Assembly: GCF_004216775.1 (NCBI RefSeq)
Contig: NZ_SGXF01000001.1
Span: 1,166,828-1,230,827 of the forward strand
DNA from: Cuneatibacter caecimuris
GTDB taxonomy: Bacteria; Bacillota; Clostridia; Lachnospirales; Lachnospiraceae
Direction: 5' to 3'
DNA length: 64,000 bases
The translations under genes were made by a program, and so were the position numbers. Below the pieces are notes generated by a model. It did not search any database. It was not told the origin of the DNA and was given only the letters and a program-made list of their open reading frames with translations. Positions 25,857 to 34,424 of this stretch are shown here, in pieces. Positions within the stretch are counted from its first letter, which is position 1; each line of letters starts with the position of its first letter.

Positions 25857-26849
25857 CGCACATGAATCCGGCCGTTTATTTTTCTGCCTGGTCTCATAGT
25901 TCCTGCGGCAGATCCATTCAGTGGAAAGATCCATTGCCCCCCGGCAGGCCATTGTCTCATCCAGTGAATTCAACATGACAAAGTCATGGATGATTCCCTG
26001 AAAGCGGGCCGCTGTCACAGGCACGCCGGCGGCCCGCAGCTTTCTGGCATAGGCTTCCCCATCCTCCCGAAGCACATCTGCTTCACCGTTGATAATCAAC
26101 GCTTCCGGCAGGCCTTCCAGCTGACATGTGTCTGCACGAAGGGGAGAGGCAAAAATATTTTCCCGATCCTTCATAGAGCAGGCATATTGATCCCAGAACC
26201 ATTTCATGCCATCCCGGTATAAATAATAGTTTTCGGCAAACTTGCAGTAAGAATCAGTATTGAAGCAGGAATTCGTCACCGGGTAAAACAACAGCTGCTT
26301 CTGAATTGCAGGCCCTTTTTGAAATTTTGATTTCAACGTCATGGCAATGGCAAGATTTCCCCCTGCACTGTCTCCCGCTACAGTAAGGGTCTTCATGTTT
26401 ACAGGGCATCCCGCCTTTTCCGCCAGATCTTCCAGCATGCAGAGTACAGAATAACACTGTTCAATCGCCGCCGGGAATCTGGCTTCCGGCGCTCTGGAAT
26501 ACTCTGGAAATACCACAAGACAGCCCGTTCTGGCCGCCAGTTCCCGCACCAGCTTTTCATGGGTATGGAAACTGCCGAAAACCCAGCCTGCTCCGTGGAT
26601 ATAATAAATAACATCTGCCGGGCTGCACATATGCTCCGGCTGGACCATATAAACCCGGATTCTTCCCCACTTTCCGGCAGATACTACAGTGGAGTCTATT
26701 TTCGCCGGATACATGAATACCGGAGTATCCTGGGCCTGTTCCAGCTGCTTTCTGCCTTCCCCAGGGGGTACCTGGTATATTCTCGGGACTTTCACAGCAG
26801 CATCGCTGACTGCTTCTGCTGCCTTTTCTAATTGAACCGCTCGTCTCAT
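25851..26849 (-). CDS. Alpha/beta hydrolase, HSL/GDXG lipase family
   Basis: A 332-residue esterase-like protein. Oxyanion motif HGAGWVFGS replaces the usual HGGG, the nucleophile motif is GDSAGGN (GDXG family), and Asp in GEADVLREDG plus His in IIHDFVMLN complete the triad. It probably hydrolyses short-chain or aryl esters in the cytoplasm. AAGGAG precedes the ATG by six bases. The gene is divergent from the AraC/GyrI regulator at 27000 with a 150-nt spacer, so that regulator may control it (inference). Confidence 0.92.
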   Translation of the reverse strand: MRRAVQLEKAAEAVSDAAVKVPRIYQVPPGEGRKQLEQAQDTPVFMYPAKIDSTVVSAGKWGRIRVYMVQPEHMCSPADVIYYIHGAGWVFGSFHTHEKLVRELAARTGCLVVFPEYSRAPEARFPAAIEQCYSVLCMLEDLAEKAGCPVNMKTLTVAGDSAGGNLAIAMTLKSKFQKGPAIQKQLLFYPVTNSCFNTDSYCKFAENYYLYRDGMKWFWDQYACSMKDRENIFASPLRADTCQLEGLPEALIINGEADVLREDGEAYARKLRAAGVPVTAARFQGIIHDFVMLNSLDETMACRGAMDLSTEWICRRNYETRQKNKRPDSCAL

Positions 26850-26999
26850 TAAAAACTCCTTAACCGGAATATTCTAACACTATGATATTCTTTTTGGGCC
26901 GTTCTGTTCATAGTCCTAACGCCGGAGCTGCCAAAGGGCAAAAAAAGTCGAGAGATTTTAATTTCCAGTAGATATAATGGACACATAAGGAGGTGAGGT

Positions 27000-27878
27000 A
27001 TGTTGGAACAGATCAACGCCGTTCAGCGCATGCAGGATTATATTGAATCGCATCTTTTTGAAAATATTTCGCTTTCCGCGCTTTCAAAAATATCCCTGTA
27101 CTCTCCCTGGTATTCCTACCGCCTGTTTGTAAATCAGACAGGACTAACGCCATCAGAATATATCCGTAAGCTGCGCCTGTCAAAATCCGCATTGAAACTG
27201 CGTGATGAACGTTGCAAAATTTTAGATGTGGCTTTAGAAATGGGTTTTGGAAGCGTGGATGGTTATCAGCGGGCTTTTCGCCGCGAGTTCCATTGCAATC
27301 CAAACGAGTATGCGGCCAACCCTGTTCCTCTTTATCTTTTCACACCTTACGGAGTAAAATTCAGGCATATCGAAAGGAGAACAGTAATGGAAAACTTAAA
27401 AAACGTATTTATTCAAGTCATCAAAAAGCCAGCGCGCAGGGTAATCATTAAGAGAGGGGTAAAGGCAGACGAATATATGTCCTACTGCGAAGAGGTGGGC
27501 TGTGATGTCTGGGGACTGCTGCAGAGCATTAAATCAATCAGCGGAGAACCTGTATGTCTCTGGCTTCCTCAGGCTTACCGCAGACCGGATACGTCGGAAT
27601 ATGTCCAGGGCGTTGAAGTCGCTGCTGATTACAGCGGCGTTGTTCCGGATGGTTTTGAGGTGATCGACCTCCCTGCGGCGGAATACCTGATGTTCCAGGG
27701 GGAGCCTTTTGCGGAAGAGGATTATTGTCTTGCTATTGAAGAGGTGCAGGCTTCTATTGAAAAATATGACCCGGCAGTAATTGGATATTCCTGGGACAGG
27801 GAAAATCCACGGGTTCAGCTGGAGCCGGTTGGCGCCAGGGGGTATATTGAGATGCTTGCGGTTAAGAAAAGGCAGTAA
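27000..27878 (+). CDS. AraC family regulator with GyrI-like ligand-binding domain
   Basis: A 292-residue regulator of the Rob/SoxS-plus-GyrI type. N-terminal AraC helix-turn-helix pair (about residues 8-107): LSALSKISLYSPWYSYRLF and GFGSVDGYQRAFRREFHCNPNEY. The C-terminal GyrI-like effector domain (about 128-290) includes VIDLPAAEYLMFQGEPF. Such proteins bind hydrophobic drugs or metabolites and activate export or detoxification genes. AAGGAGG lies just upstream of the ATG, and a strong terminator follows. Confidence 0.92.
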   Translation: MLEQINAVQRMQDYIESHLFENISLSALSKISLYSPWYSYRLFVNQTGLTPSEYIRKLRLSKSALKLRDERCKILDVALEMGFGSVDGYQRAFRREFHCNPNEYAANPVPLYLFTPYGVKFRHIERRTVMENLKNVFIQVIKKPARRVIIKRGVKADEYMSYCEEVGCDVWGLLQSIKSISGEPVCLWLPQAYRRPDTSEYVQGVEVAADYSGVVPDGFEVIDLPAAEYLMFQGEPFAEEDYCLAIEEVQASIEKYDPAVIGYSWDRENPRVQLEPVGARGYIEMLAVKKRQ

Positions 27879-27905
27879 AATATTTTGCCTCATATGTTGA
27901 TTATG

Positions 27906-27944
27906 AAAGCACACCCTTTCAGCAGTCTGCAAGGGTGTGCTTTT
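27906..27944 (+). terminator. Intrinsic terminator of the AraC/GyrI gene
   Basis: Perfect 13-bp stem AAAGCACACCCTT (27906-27918) with AAGGGTGTGCTTT (27931-27943) and a 12-base loop, followed by TTTTAT. It marks the right edge of the ordinary left-hand region. Confidence 0.92.
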
Positions 27945-27950
27945 TTATCT

Positions 27951-28509
27951 CATTGGTGAGACCTACTTGAGGTTTTTCTTACCTGTTAATCCGCCTATTT
28001 ACTCTTTCCGCTGTTTGGATGCCCTCACCGCACAGCAGTTAATAATATTTGCAGTTAATTATTTTTCACAGACTGCTTAAGCAAAGAAATAAAAAGAAAG
28101 GAAAGGTTTTCATGTAATTGTATGTTATCTAAAGCCTAAAGCTATTCCATCAAGGGACTTTATATTAATCAGAAGATACCTGACTTCTACCATTTCCAAG
28201 ATTACTTGCAGTCGTCCGCCTGCCACTCCTGCCAATATTTTGAGAGGGTTTACGGGACATTGGCCATACTCATTCTGGTAAATTTTTTTTCGCAGCATTT
28301 TTGTTCCTGTCATTTTTTAATAACTCATGATTAATCTTAGTTCGTTTCTACTTTCTTCAAAATGATCTGCTCCTATTTACACAAAATAGTGGTGTAAGCT
28401 TTAAAGGTAAAACAGTTGCAGTGTAACGAACAATACTAACTTTCTTGTAAAATCAGAACTTTGGCTTGGACGGAAATAACTTAAATTTTAAAAATGCTTT
28501 TGAAAATGC
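27951..28509. other. AT-rich intergenic stretch without a recognised gene
   Basis: Between the AraC terminator and the first CRISPR array. A 62-codon minus frame (28125-28313) lacks a ribosome binding site and resembles nothing known. The base composition becomes visibly AT-richer here, marking the transition to the defence island. It may contain decayed coding sequence; nothing else is supported. Confidence 0.5.
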
Positions 28510-28735
28510 TTTTTAATTCATTTCGCCACACGGCGGAGACTAGTTTTTCCTGTTCCTGCTTGTCCATCTTCTCATTTCAATCCACTCCGCCACACGGCGG
28601 AGACGGCTGTTTTCCACCGTTTGCGGAGATCGACAGCGTATTTCAATCCACTCCGCCACACGGCGGAGACTAGGCCTTGAAATACCAGAAGATTATGGAA
28701 GATTATTTCAATCCACTCCGCCACACGGCGGAGAC
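28510..28735 (-). CRISPR. Orphan I-C-like CRISPR array, 4 repeats and 3 spacers
   Basis: Three identical 31-base repeats (28574-28604, 28640-28670, 28705-28735) and a degenerate fourth (28510-28540, five mismatches). Read on the minus strand the repeat begins GTCTCCGCC, forms a TCCGCC/GGCGGA stem with a GTGT loop, and ends GTGGATTGAAAT, as in type I-C. Spacers are 33, 35 and 34 bases. The worn repeat at the left end marks the old, leader-distal side, so the leader is on the right (28736 on). No cas gene is adjacent; the nearest cas gene, cas2, is 3.7 kb away beyond another array. No spacer was seen to match elsewhere in the window by eye. Confidence 0.96.
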
Positions 28736-28908
28736 TGCAAATCTGCACAAAAAATTTCCTTTAAATTATACATCTTCAACAATCATAGAGCCATTTTCCA
28801 CGCACTTTACTATTTTTAATATTGCACTCAATAAAAATTATTACTTTTTATATGATTTAAATGGTGCGAATCTCCCAGAGTTTTTATGATCGCTTATGGT
28901 TCGCACAA
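28736..28908 (-). promoter_or_regulatory. CRISPR leader of the orphan array
   Basis: AT-rich sequence next to the youngest repeat. The first 17 bases after the repeat, GCAAATCTGCACAAAAA, and a motif GGTGCGAATCTCCCAGAG at 28863 with GGTTCGCAC at 28898 all recur in the leader of the second array, at the same distance from the repeat (128 against 127 bases). The two distal motifs form an inverted repeat GTGCGAA/TTCGCAC, a possible integration-factor or transcription site. Confidence 0.8.
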
Positions 28909-28920
28909 AAAACTGATTAA

Positions 28921-29502
28921 AAATTTCACATGACGATATAAGCCTCCTGAGAAAAAATTGTACTTCAATTTATTGACATATAACTCTTAAATTGTACCAT
29001 ACATCTGCAATAAAACAAACCAAAAAAAGCTAAAATATCAATAATTCTTTCGCCCAAATCCATTTACCATCCAATACGATCTTCTCATATATATTGGTAT
29101 TTATGCTATTGATCAACATAATTCCATCTACTGGATTTGAGGGTTATATTGCACATATGTAAAAACAGAATTTCGCTCCCTGGTTCCATAATTTATACAT
29201 TGTTCCGTCACATTCCAAAACGAGTTTTTCCCGCTGATGTTTTCCCCTTTAAATCTTAAGCTTTCCTGTTAGTTTTACTGTATTCCATGCGTGCTTTAGA
29301 ATCGTCTGTTCTCGTGTTTTGTCTTCGCTAATGTGGACCATATAATGAGCATAAGAGGGCTGAGAATGTATCCCGTAAGAGGACTGAATGGAATTCTTCA
29401 TTCGATCTATCTCTTTGTATTTTGCCGAATGTTCTATTGCACGTCAATAAATATTATGTAATATTTTAAGTTTCTACTTATGTTATATTTTTCAAGTATA
29501 GT
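28921..29502. other. Intergenic stretch with promoter-like signals, no recognised gene
   Basis: A plus-strand TTGACA (28973-28978) with TACCAT 16 bases later and, overlapping on the minus strand, an extended -10 TGGTACAAT (28991-28999) that could drive the orphan array. Short open frames without ribosome binding sites occupy the rest. The sequence looks like decayed DNA; no domain is recognisable. Confidence 0.4.
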
Positions 29503-30624
29503 TTATTTATACTCAGGATGCTCACCAGCAAAATATTTTAAATGCCACTTGTTATCTCCTGTATTTTCATACTCATTTCGCCAACATTCCTCACATAAAT
29601 CAGCTGCAATATCAGAAATAACTTCTTTAAATTCTAAAGGTTCTATGAATTTGTTCGGTATTTGGCTCATACCAAGATATGCACCCATAATATTTCCGGT
29701 AACTCCCCCAGTAGAATCACTATCCCCTCCATGGTTGACAGAAGCTGTAACCGCTTTGGTAAAATCGTCCTGATACTTTAAGGAACAATAGACGGCAATG
29801 GCCAGCGTTTCCTCTGCAACCCAACCCTCTCCAATTTCCCTTATGGCATCTAAATCATTTAAATCCTGATGGGCAAGAAAAACTGCCTTATTCATTATAT
29901 TTTTAAATTCATCAATATAAGGCTTATCCTTATATATAGCTATTGTAGTCTCAATTGCCTCAGCAATGATTTCCTCTAAGCCATTGTCAGAAAATGCGCA
30001 TTTTGCTACGATATGCACCAATGCAGCCGCCGGAATATACCCCAAAGGGTGTCCATGCGTTATCGCAGCCACCTCTGCCCCTACCTGGTCAACCTCAATT
30101 AAATTATCAATATATTGGGGCAGATATAATCCCACCGGAGCTACACGCATAATGCCTCCGCATCCTTTACTGTCATTGACAGGATCAGATACACTTCCGC
30201 ATTTTTCATCCCTCAGTGCTGACAGACACGTACTACCCGGAGCTCTGCAGCGATACATCTCTTCGACATTCAGTAACCATGATTTACAATATGGATTTGC
30301 CTGCCCGCATTTTTCATTTTGGGTTATCATCCAGTCTTTATAGGCTGCCTCAATATAATTCTGCCACTTTCCCATATCACCCCGAAGATATAGACAAGCA
30401 TAACCCACCAACAGACCATTTGCTGTAAACAGGGTCATTTGCGTATCATCGGATATCAAAGCCTTCCCATGAAACAGTTCATAGTCCTGTATTCCGTTTT
30501 TACCATATAATATAAAAATGTCTTCAGCACTGCGAAACTCTATCGGATATCCCAGCGCATCACCAACAGCCCCTCCATATAGGCAGCCTTTAAATTTATC
30601 TAATCTCAAATTATATGTGCTCAT
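29503..30624 (-). CDS. ADP-ribosylglycohydrolase family protein (DraG-like)
   Basis: A 373-residue all-helical enzyme. The N-terminal AVGDALGYPIEF, the metal-site motif SDDTQM and the C-terminal NHGGDSDSTGGVTG supply the Asp residues that bind two Mg ions in the DraG/ARH family. It would remove ADP-ribose from a protein, nucleic acid or small molecule in the cytoplasm. The gene follows the NERD nuclease gene by 20 nt, so the two are probably co-transcribed. Lying between two CRISPR arrays in a defence island, it may reverse ADP-ribosylation by a toxin; an ADP-ribosyltransferase-like gene lies 28 kb away (58711), though a link is only speculative. Confidence 0.92.
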   Translation of the reverse strand: MSTYNLRLDKFKGCLYGGAVGDALGYPIEFRSAEDIFILYGKNGIQDYELFHGKALISDDTQMTLFTANGLLVGYACLYLRGDMGKWQNYIEAAYKDWMITQNEKCGQANPYCKSWLLNVEEMYRCRAPGSTCLSALRDEKCGSVSDPVNDSKGCGGIMRVAPVGLYLPQYIDNLIEVDQVGAEVAAITHGHPLGYIPAAALVHIVAKCAFSDNGLEEIIAEAIETTIAIYKDKPYIDEFKNIMNKAVFLAHQDLNDLDAIREIGEGWVAEETLAIAVYCSLKYQDDFTKAVTASVNHGGDSDSTGGVTGNIMGAYLGMSQIPNKFIEPLEFKEVISDIAADLCEECWRNEYENTGDNKWHLKYFAGEHPEYK

Positions 30625-30644
30625 TCATCCCATCTTTCTTTTGC

Positions 30645-31448
30645 CTATTCAATGTCCTTCACATACCTGCACTTGGGATAATTCGAACAGCCGTAAAAGC
30701 TGTTTCCGGCATTATTTCCTTTTTTAGCCACCCTTAATTTTAAAGTCCCACCACAGCTCGGGCATATTAAAGAGGAATCTTTTGGGACAGCCTGCACCTC
30801 ATTTTTAAAAATCTGAGGCCTCTCAGCTGGTTTGAATTTTTTATTGATATTCTCGATATGAGCTTCTTTCATGGCTTGATCTACATGTATAAGCACTTCA
30901 AGTTTCCTATACACTTCGTTGACTTTTTCTTCATTTAGCGCATCGCTTACGTTATCCCAAATATCACGTACAGCAGCATACAGTAAGTCTCTCTTAATAA
31001 CACGAATATCCGTACTTTCCACCGCTACCTTTTTTAATTCACAGCGATTTGAAAAAACGATGATTGAAAACAAGGGTATGTTTTCTCCAAGATATTGTCC
31101 CAGCCATTTCATGTGGGTTTTGTTCTGTTTTATCGGATTATAAAATCGGTTTTTTTCTTTGTTTGGAAGCATTGCTGTCCAGTATCCTGCTTTTTCATCT
31201 CCAAAAATCCAGCCGGAATAGTTTTTGCTTTCTATCACAAATATTCCCTTTTGTGTTATAAAGAGCACATCAATTTCCGATGTCTCCCCATTTTCTTTAG
31301 GCACATATACATTTCGCAATATGCGTCCTTTTCGTCCGAACAGCTTGACTAATTTAAGCTCCCGTTCAGTCAATTTTTCTCCATGACGCCCTGTCCAATT
31401 CGCATCAAATATACTGTCTAATAGTAAATCAATAAGTCCTTTGGCCAT
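30645..31448 (-). CDS. NERD-domain nuclease-like protein with C-terminal zinc finger
   Basis: A protein of about 267 residues. The N-terminal NERD domain has the PD-(D/E)xK-like core: GRHGE, then EIDVLFITQKGIFVIESKNYSGWIFG with the Asp and E-S-K catalytic set. A topoisomerase-type C4 zinc ribbon ends the protein: CPSCGGTL with GCSNYPKCRY. Such proteins are predicted DNA-processing nucleases common in defence islands. ATG 31448 has GAGAGGGG nine bases before it and leaves the whole domain intact; the frame extends upstream to a TTG at 31559 without a good site. It is the first gene of a pair with the ADP-ribosylglycohydrolase. Confidence 0.88.
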   Translation of the reverse strand: MAKGLIDLLLDSIFDANWTGRHGEKLTERELKLVKLFGRKGRILRNVYVPKENGETSEIDVLFITQKGIFVIESKNYSGWIFGDEKAGYWTAMLPNKEKNRFYNPIKQNKTHMKWLGQYLGENIPLFSIIVFSNRCELKKVAVESTDIRVIKRDLLYAAVRDIWDNVSDALNEEKVNEVYRKLEVLIHVDQAMKEAHIENINKKFKPAERPQIFKNEVQAVPKDSSLICPSCGGTLKLRVAKKGNNAGNSFYGCSNYPKCRYVKDIE

Positions 31449-31672
31449 AATGGTTTTCCCCTCTCTACAGATCCACATTAACCCGCCCATTTTCTTCAAA
31501 CCGAATCCGCCAAATGCTTCATACATATTCTCTATCTGTGTTGCCTCTTCGCTACCCAAAACTCATCCATTCCCTTCAGACATTTCATCCGCCGAAGTTT
31601 GATTTTACAAATCTCACAAATCCGCTCCAGAGCTGCTTCTACAATAACATTGGATACTCTAATTTCCTTTGG

Positions 31673-32239
31673 CACCCTTGCTTTTAAAATAACCGAGCCT
31701 TGACTTTCACATACTGCCTGTTGCCCTAGGTCTGCAATGCTTCAATCCTCAAGGCTCATCCGAGCCTTGACATCAGCTAATGATCGGGACGCTATACAAG
31801 AACTGCTTCAATCCTCAAGGCTCACCCGAGCCTTGACACCTGCTAAGGGATGTTAAGACTTTATGGGAAACCTTCAATCCTCAAGGCTCACCCGAGCCTT
31901 GACAACTCTGTAGCGGACTCACCGGTGGCACTGGATCCTTCAATCCTCAAGGCTCACCCGAGCCTTGACCATTGATCTCCAGCTTTGTACGGTTCCCATA
32001 ACTCCTTCAATCCTCAAGGCTCACCCGAGCCTTGACTTTCAGGAACTTATAAGTTCTACGGACACCAGGCCTTCAATCCTCAAGGCTCACCCGAGCCTTG
32101 ACGATCGTTAACAGTAGCCAGCGAAACGCGATTGACCCTTCAATCCTCAAGGCTCACCCGAGCCTTGACCTTTCGTAGGGCTTACCACATGGATCAGTAC
32201 TTTCCCCCTTCAATCCTCAAGGCTCACCCGAGCCTTGAC
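31673..32239 (-). CRISPR. Type I-C CRISPR array, 8 repeats plus one decayed repeat
   Basis: Eight 32-base repeats begin at 31740, 31806, 31872, 31938, 32005, 32071, 32138 and 32208. Seven are identical and the leftmost has one change. On the minus strand the repeat begins GTCAAGGCTC, forms an AAGGCTC/GAGCCTT stem with a GGGT loop and ends GAGGATTGAAG. A decayed repeat at 31673-31704 keeps only the last 12 bases on the plus strand, marking the leader-distal end. Spacers are 34-35 bases except one of 38 (32170-32207), next to the leader and therefore the newest. The array follows cas2 directly. Confidence 0.98.
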
Positions 32240-32409
32240 CGCAAATATGCACAAAAACATCTCCCAATTTCCCTAAAACCCTTCTCCTCTTTGTACACAT
32301 TTGCCAAACCAATCACAAGATCTTTTTTCTTTCACTCCTATTCTCAAAAATCATCTCATAATTCAGGTGCGAAACCCCCAGAAATTTCATGTTCACATAC
32401 CATTCGCAC
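32240..32409 (-). promoter_or_regulatory. CRISPR leader of the type I-C array
   Basis: Lies between the cas2 stop codon and the first repeat. GCAAATATGCACAAAAA abuts the repeat, and GGTGCGAAACCCCCAGAAA begins 127 bases away. The outer half TTCGCAC (32403-32409) reaches into the cas2 stop codon. All three elements match the orphan array leader. Confidence 0.85.
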
Positions 32410-32699
32410 TACAGAATCAGAGTTCCCATAACATCAAATCCCGGTTTTGCTCCAACATGCTCTACCTTATTTTTATAGTTGTTGCCAAGATAATAAAATC
32501 TCAGGCTATCCACATCTTTATCAATAATTCCTTCGAGAATCGCCTTTACTTCCCTGCATTTCGCCGCATCCATATTGCATTCAAACACCGAATTCTGAAC
32601 CCTTTGCCCATAGTTTACGCACTGTTTTGCCACATGCCTGAGCCGTCGTTTCCCTGCGTCCGTCTCTGTATTCACATCATATGTTATTAAAACAAGCAT
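32409..32699 (-). CDS. cas2: CRISPR-associated endoribonuclease/integrase subunit Cas2
   Basis: A 96-residue ferredoxin-fold protein starting MLVLITYDVNTETDAGKRRL, with the conserved Asp in the first strand and QNSVFECNMD in the middle. It forms the structural core of the Cas1-Cas2 spacer integrase. ATG 32699 follows GGAG by four bases; the frame is open 12 bases further upstream. It is the last gene of the operon, and its stop codon overlaps a conserved leader motif. Confidence 0.97.
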   Translation of the reverse strand: MLVLITYDVNTETDAGKRRLRHVAKQCVNYGQRVQNSVFECNMDAAKCREVKAILEGIIDKDVDSLRFYYLGNNYKNKVEHVGAKPGFDVMGTLIL

Positions 32700-32711
32700 C
32701 GTTCTCCTCAC

Positions 32712-33743
32712 CTACTTCCAGAAGAAGGGCGGGTATTCGTCCAAGTCCCCTCGAATATACCTTGCCAGCAGCATCGCCTGAACATAGGGAACCATCCCCC
32801 ATTCCACTTTTTCATCCAAGAAAGGGTGCCGAATGATTTCCTGTTTTTTTGCCTTCCACTGTGACAAGAATATCTTCCTCGTATCATCATCCATGATTAC
32901 AGCGCCGTTTTCTTTCTTAATAAATCCATCGGCCCCAATTATTTTTTTATTAATCATAGTCAGTACAAAGCGGTCGGCCATAACGCTCCTGAGTTCTTCT
33001 ACCATGTCGAGGGCAAGGGACATGCGCCCCGGCCTGTCTGTATGGAAAAAACCAGCATAAGGGTCCAGACCAACTGTTTCCAACCCTCCCGCGCACATTC
33101 CTGTCAATAACGTATACGCAAAAGAAAGCATTGCATTTACCGCATCCAGCGGCGGCCGGCGGCTTCTTCCCTGAAAGCAGAAGTCTGTCTTCTGCTGCAA
33201 AATCAAATCATCAAATACATCAAAATAGACCGAAGCCGCCTCTCCCTCCAATCCCCTCAGCGATGGCGCATCCTGGCAATCTTTTATTTTCTTCATCGAT
33301 TCTGACAGAAAACCAGATTTTCTCTTTATCTTTTCGATGTCCAACCTCATCGGATAATCCCGGCAGGCGCGCTCCAACACCCACTTTGCATTATAAACTT
33401 TGCCAAGAATACAATTTCTCGCGATCGCTATACTTGCGTCCGCATCCATTGCTCTATGGTACTGTTCTCTCCGCAGCGTGATATTGCCGCGCACCTCGCC
33501 TGATACCCTGGCCAAAAATCTGCCGCTGCCGGACAAAAAGACGAGATTAATATCCCGCTTTGCACAAGCTCCCATCAGCGCAGGACTTGCTCCCGTATAT
33601 CCAAATGTTACGATCGCCTCAAGATTATGCAGCGGTATCCTTCCGATCTCAATCTGCTCCTCCAGCACAACCACATTTTCTCCATCCAGGGACAAATACC
33701 TGTCCGGTGAGGTTACATAAAGAGTATTCAATAATTTCTTCAT
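32712..33743 (-). CDS. cas1: CRISPR-associated integrase Cas1 (type I-C)
   Basis: A 343-residue protein starting MKKLLNTLYVTSPDRYLSLD, typical of Cas1c. The metal-site set includes Glu in the LRGLEGEAASVYF segment (about residue 166), His in AGFFHTDRPGRMSLALDMVEELR and an Asp/Glu in the same helix. It catalyses insertion of new spacers at the leader end. It lies between cas4 and cas2 and no frameshift is seen, so adaptation should be functional. Confidence 0.97.
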   Translation of the reverse strand: MKKLLNTLYVTSPDRYLSLDGENVVVLEEQIEIGRIPLHNLEAIVTFGYTGASPALMGACAKRDINLVFLSGSGRFLARVSGEVRGNITLRREQYHRAMDADASIAIARNCILGKVYNAKWVLERACRDYPMRLDIEKIKRKSGFLSESMKKIKDCQDAPSLRGLEGEAASVYFDVFDDLILQQKTDFCFQGRSRRPPLDAVNAMLSFAYTLLTGMCAGGLETVGLDPYAGFFHTDRPGRMSLALDMVEELRSVMADRFVLTMINKKIIGADGFIKKENGAVIMDDDTRKIFLSQWKAKKQEIIRHPFLDEKVEWGMVPYVQAMLLARYIRGDLDEYPPFFWK

Positions 33744-33761
33744 AGTCTTCCCTTATTCACC

Positions 33762-34424
33762 TCACTCCTCCTCCACCGCCTGCGCAATATATGTTTTTAC
33801 TGACTTTGCTTTTCCCAACATTGGCAGGCACAAATTCTGCAGGGAACATGCATTGCAGCTATTGGTTCTTTTCGCTTTTGGAGTATATCCCTTCTCATAA
33901 TACTGGTGCATCTCCCGGAACATGTCCCGTACTTTCCCCTTCAGTTCTTCAGATAGAGCAACCTGTACCCTGTGCCGGGTTTCGCCGTAAAACAGATATC
34001 CTACCGGAATTTCGCAGCACATCATTTCTTCCAGACACATCGCCTGCGCTGTAAGCTGCAGTATATCAATTTCATTTTCTTTGGGTTTTCCTCTCTTGTA
34101 CTCAATCGGAACCACCGTATAAACTCCATCGTACCCAGAAAGGGAAATCCCTTCCTGGGTTTTATGGAATTCCACCACATCGCACTCCCCGCTGATTCCC
34201 AGTTCCCGCGAATGTACCGGCATACCTCTTGAAATAATTAAATCACCCCGTTTTTCAACTATAGTCTCATCATGCGCGCGCTCATGCATCAGGTGCCCCT
34301 CTATTGTCCGGACATTTTCTGCCCACTGCAATTCAATGTATGCCAGCGCCCATTGCCTCCTGCAAAAGGCAAAATGCTGGATTCCGGATAGCTGCAGGAA
34401 TTCTTCCTCCTGATACAAGATCAA
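33762..34424 (-). CDS. cas4: CRISPR-associated exonuclease Cas4
   Basis: A 220-residue Cas4 of the I-C operon. RecB-like nuclease pieces include ISGECDVVEF and VPIEYKRGKPK. A single Cys in HFAFCRRQWAL and a C-terminal cluster CNACSLQNLC form the [4Fe-4S] site. It trims prespacers and checks the PAM for Cas1-Cas2. The start is a TTG overlapping the cas7 stop codon (TTGA), with GGAGG upstream. Confidence 0.95.
   Translation of the reverse strand: MILYQEEEFLQLSGIQHFAFCRRQWALAYIELQWAENVRTIEGHLMHERAHDETIVEKRGDLIISRGMPVHSRELGISGECDVVEFHKTQEGISLSGYDGVYTVVPIEYKRGKPKENEIDILQLTAQAMCLEEMMCCEIPVGYLFYGETRHRVQVALSEELKGKVRDMFREMHQYYEKGYTPKAKRTNSCNACSLQNLCLPMLGKAKSVKTYIAQAVEEE

Noticed and set aside
28125-28313. 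A 62-codon minus-strand frame in the gap before the first CRISPR array
   Set aside because: No ribosome binding site, no recognisable domain, and decayed-looking surroundings.
31560-31700. An uninterrupted minus-strand frame running from the decayed CRISPR repeat towards the NERD gene (VPKEIRVSNVIVEAALERIC and onward)
   Set aside because: It has no start codon with a ribosome binding site and begins inside a degenerate repeat. It could be a remnant of a displaced gene, but nothing identifies it.
28510-32239. Spacers of either array targeting sequence in this window
   Set aside because: No match was noticed by eye. A full two-strand search with mismatches was not possible here.
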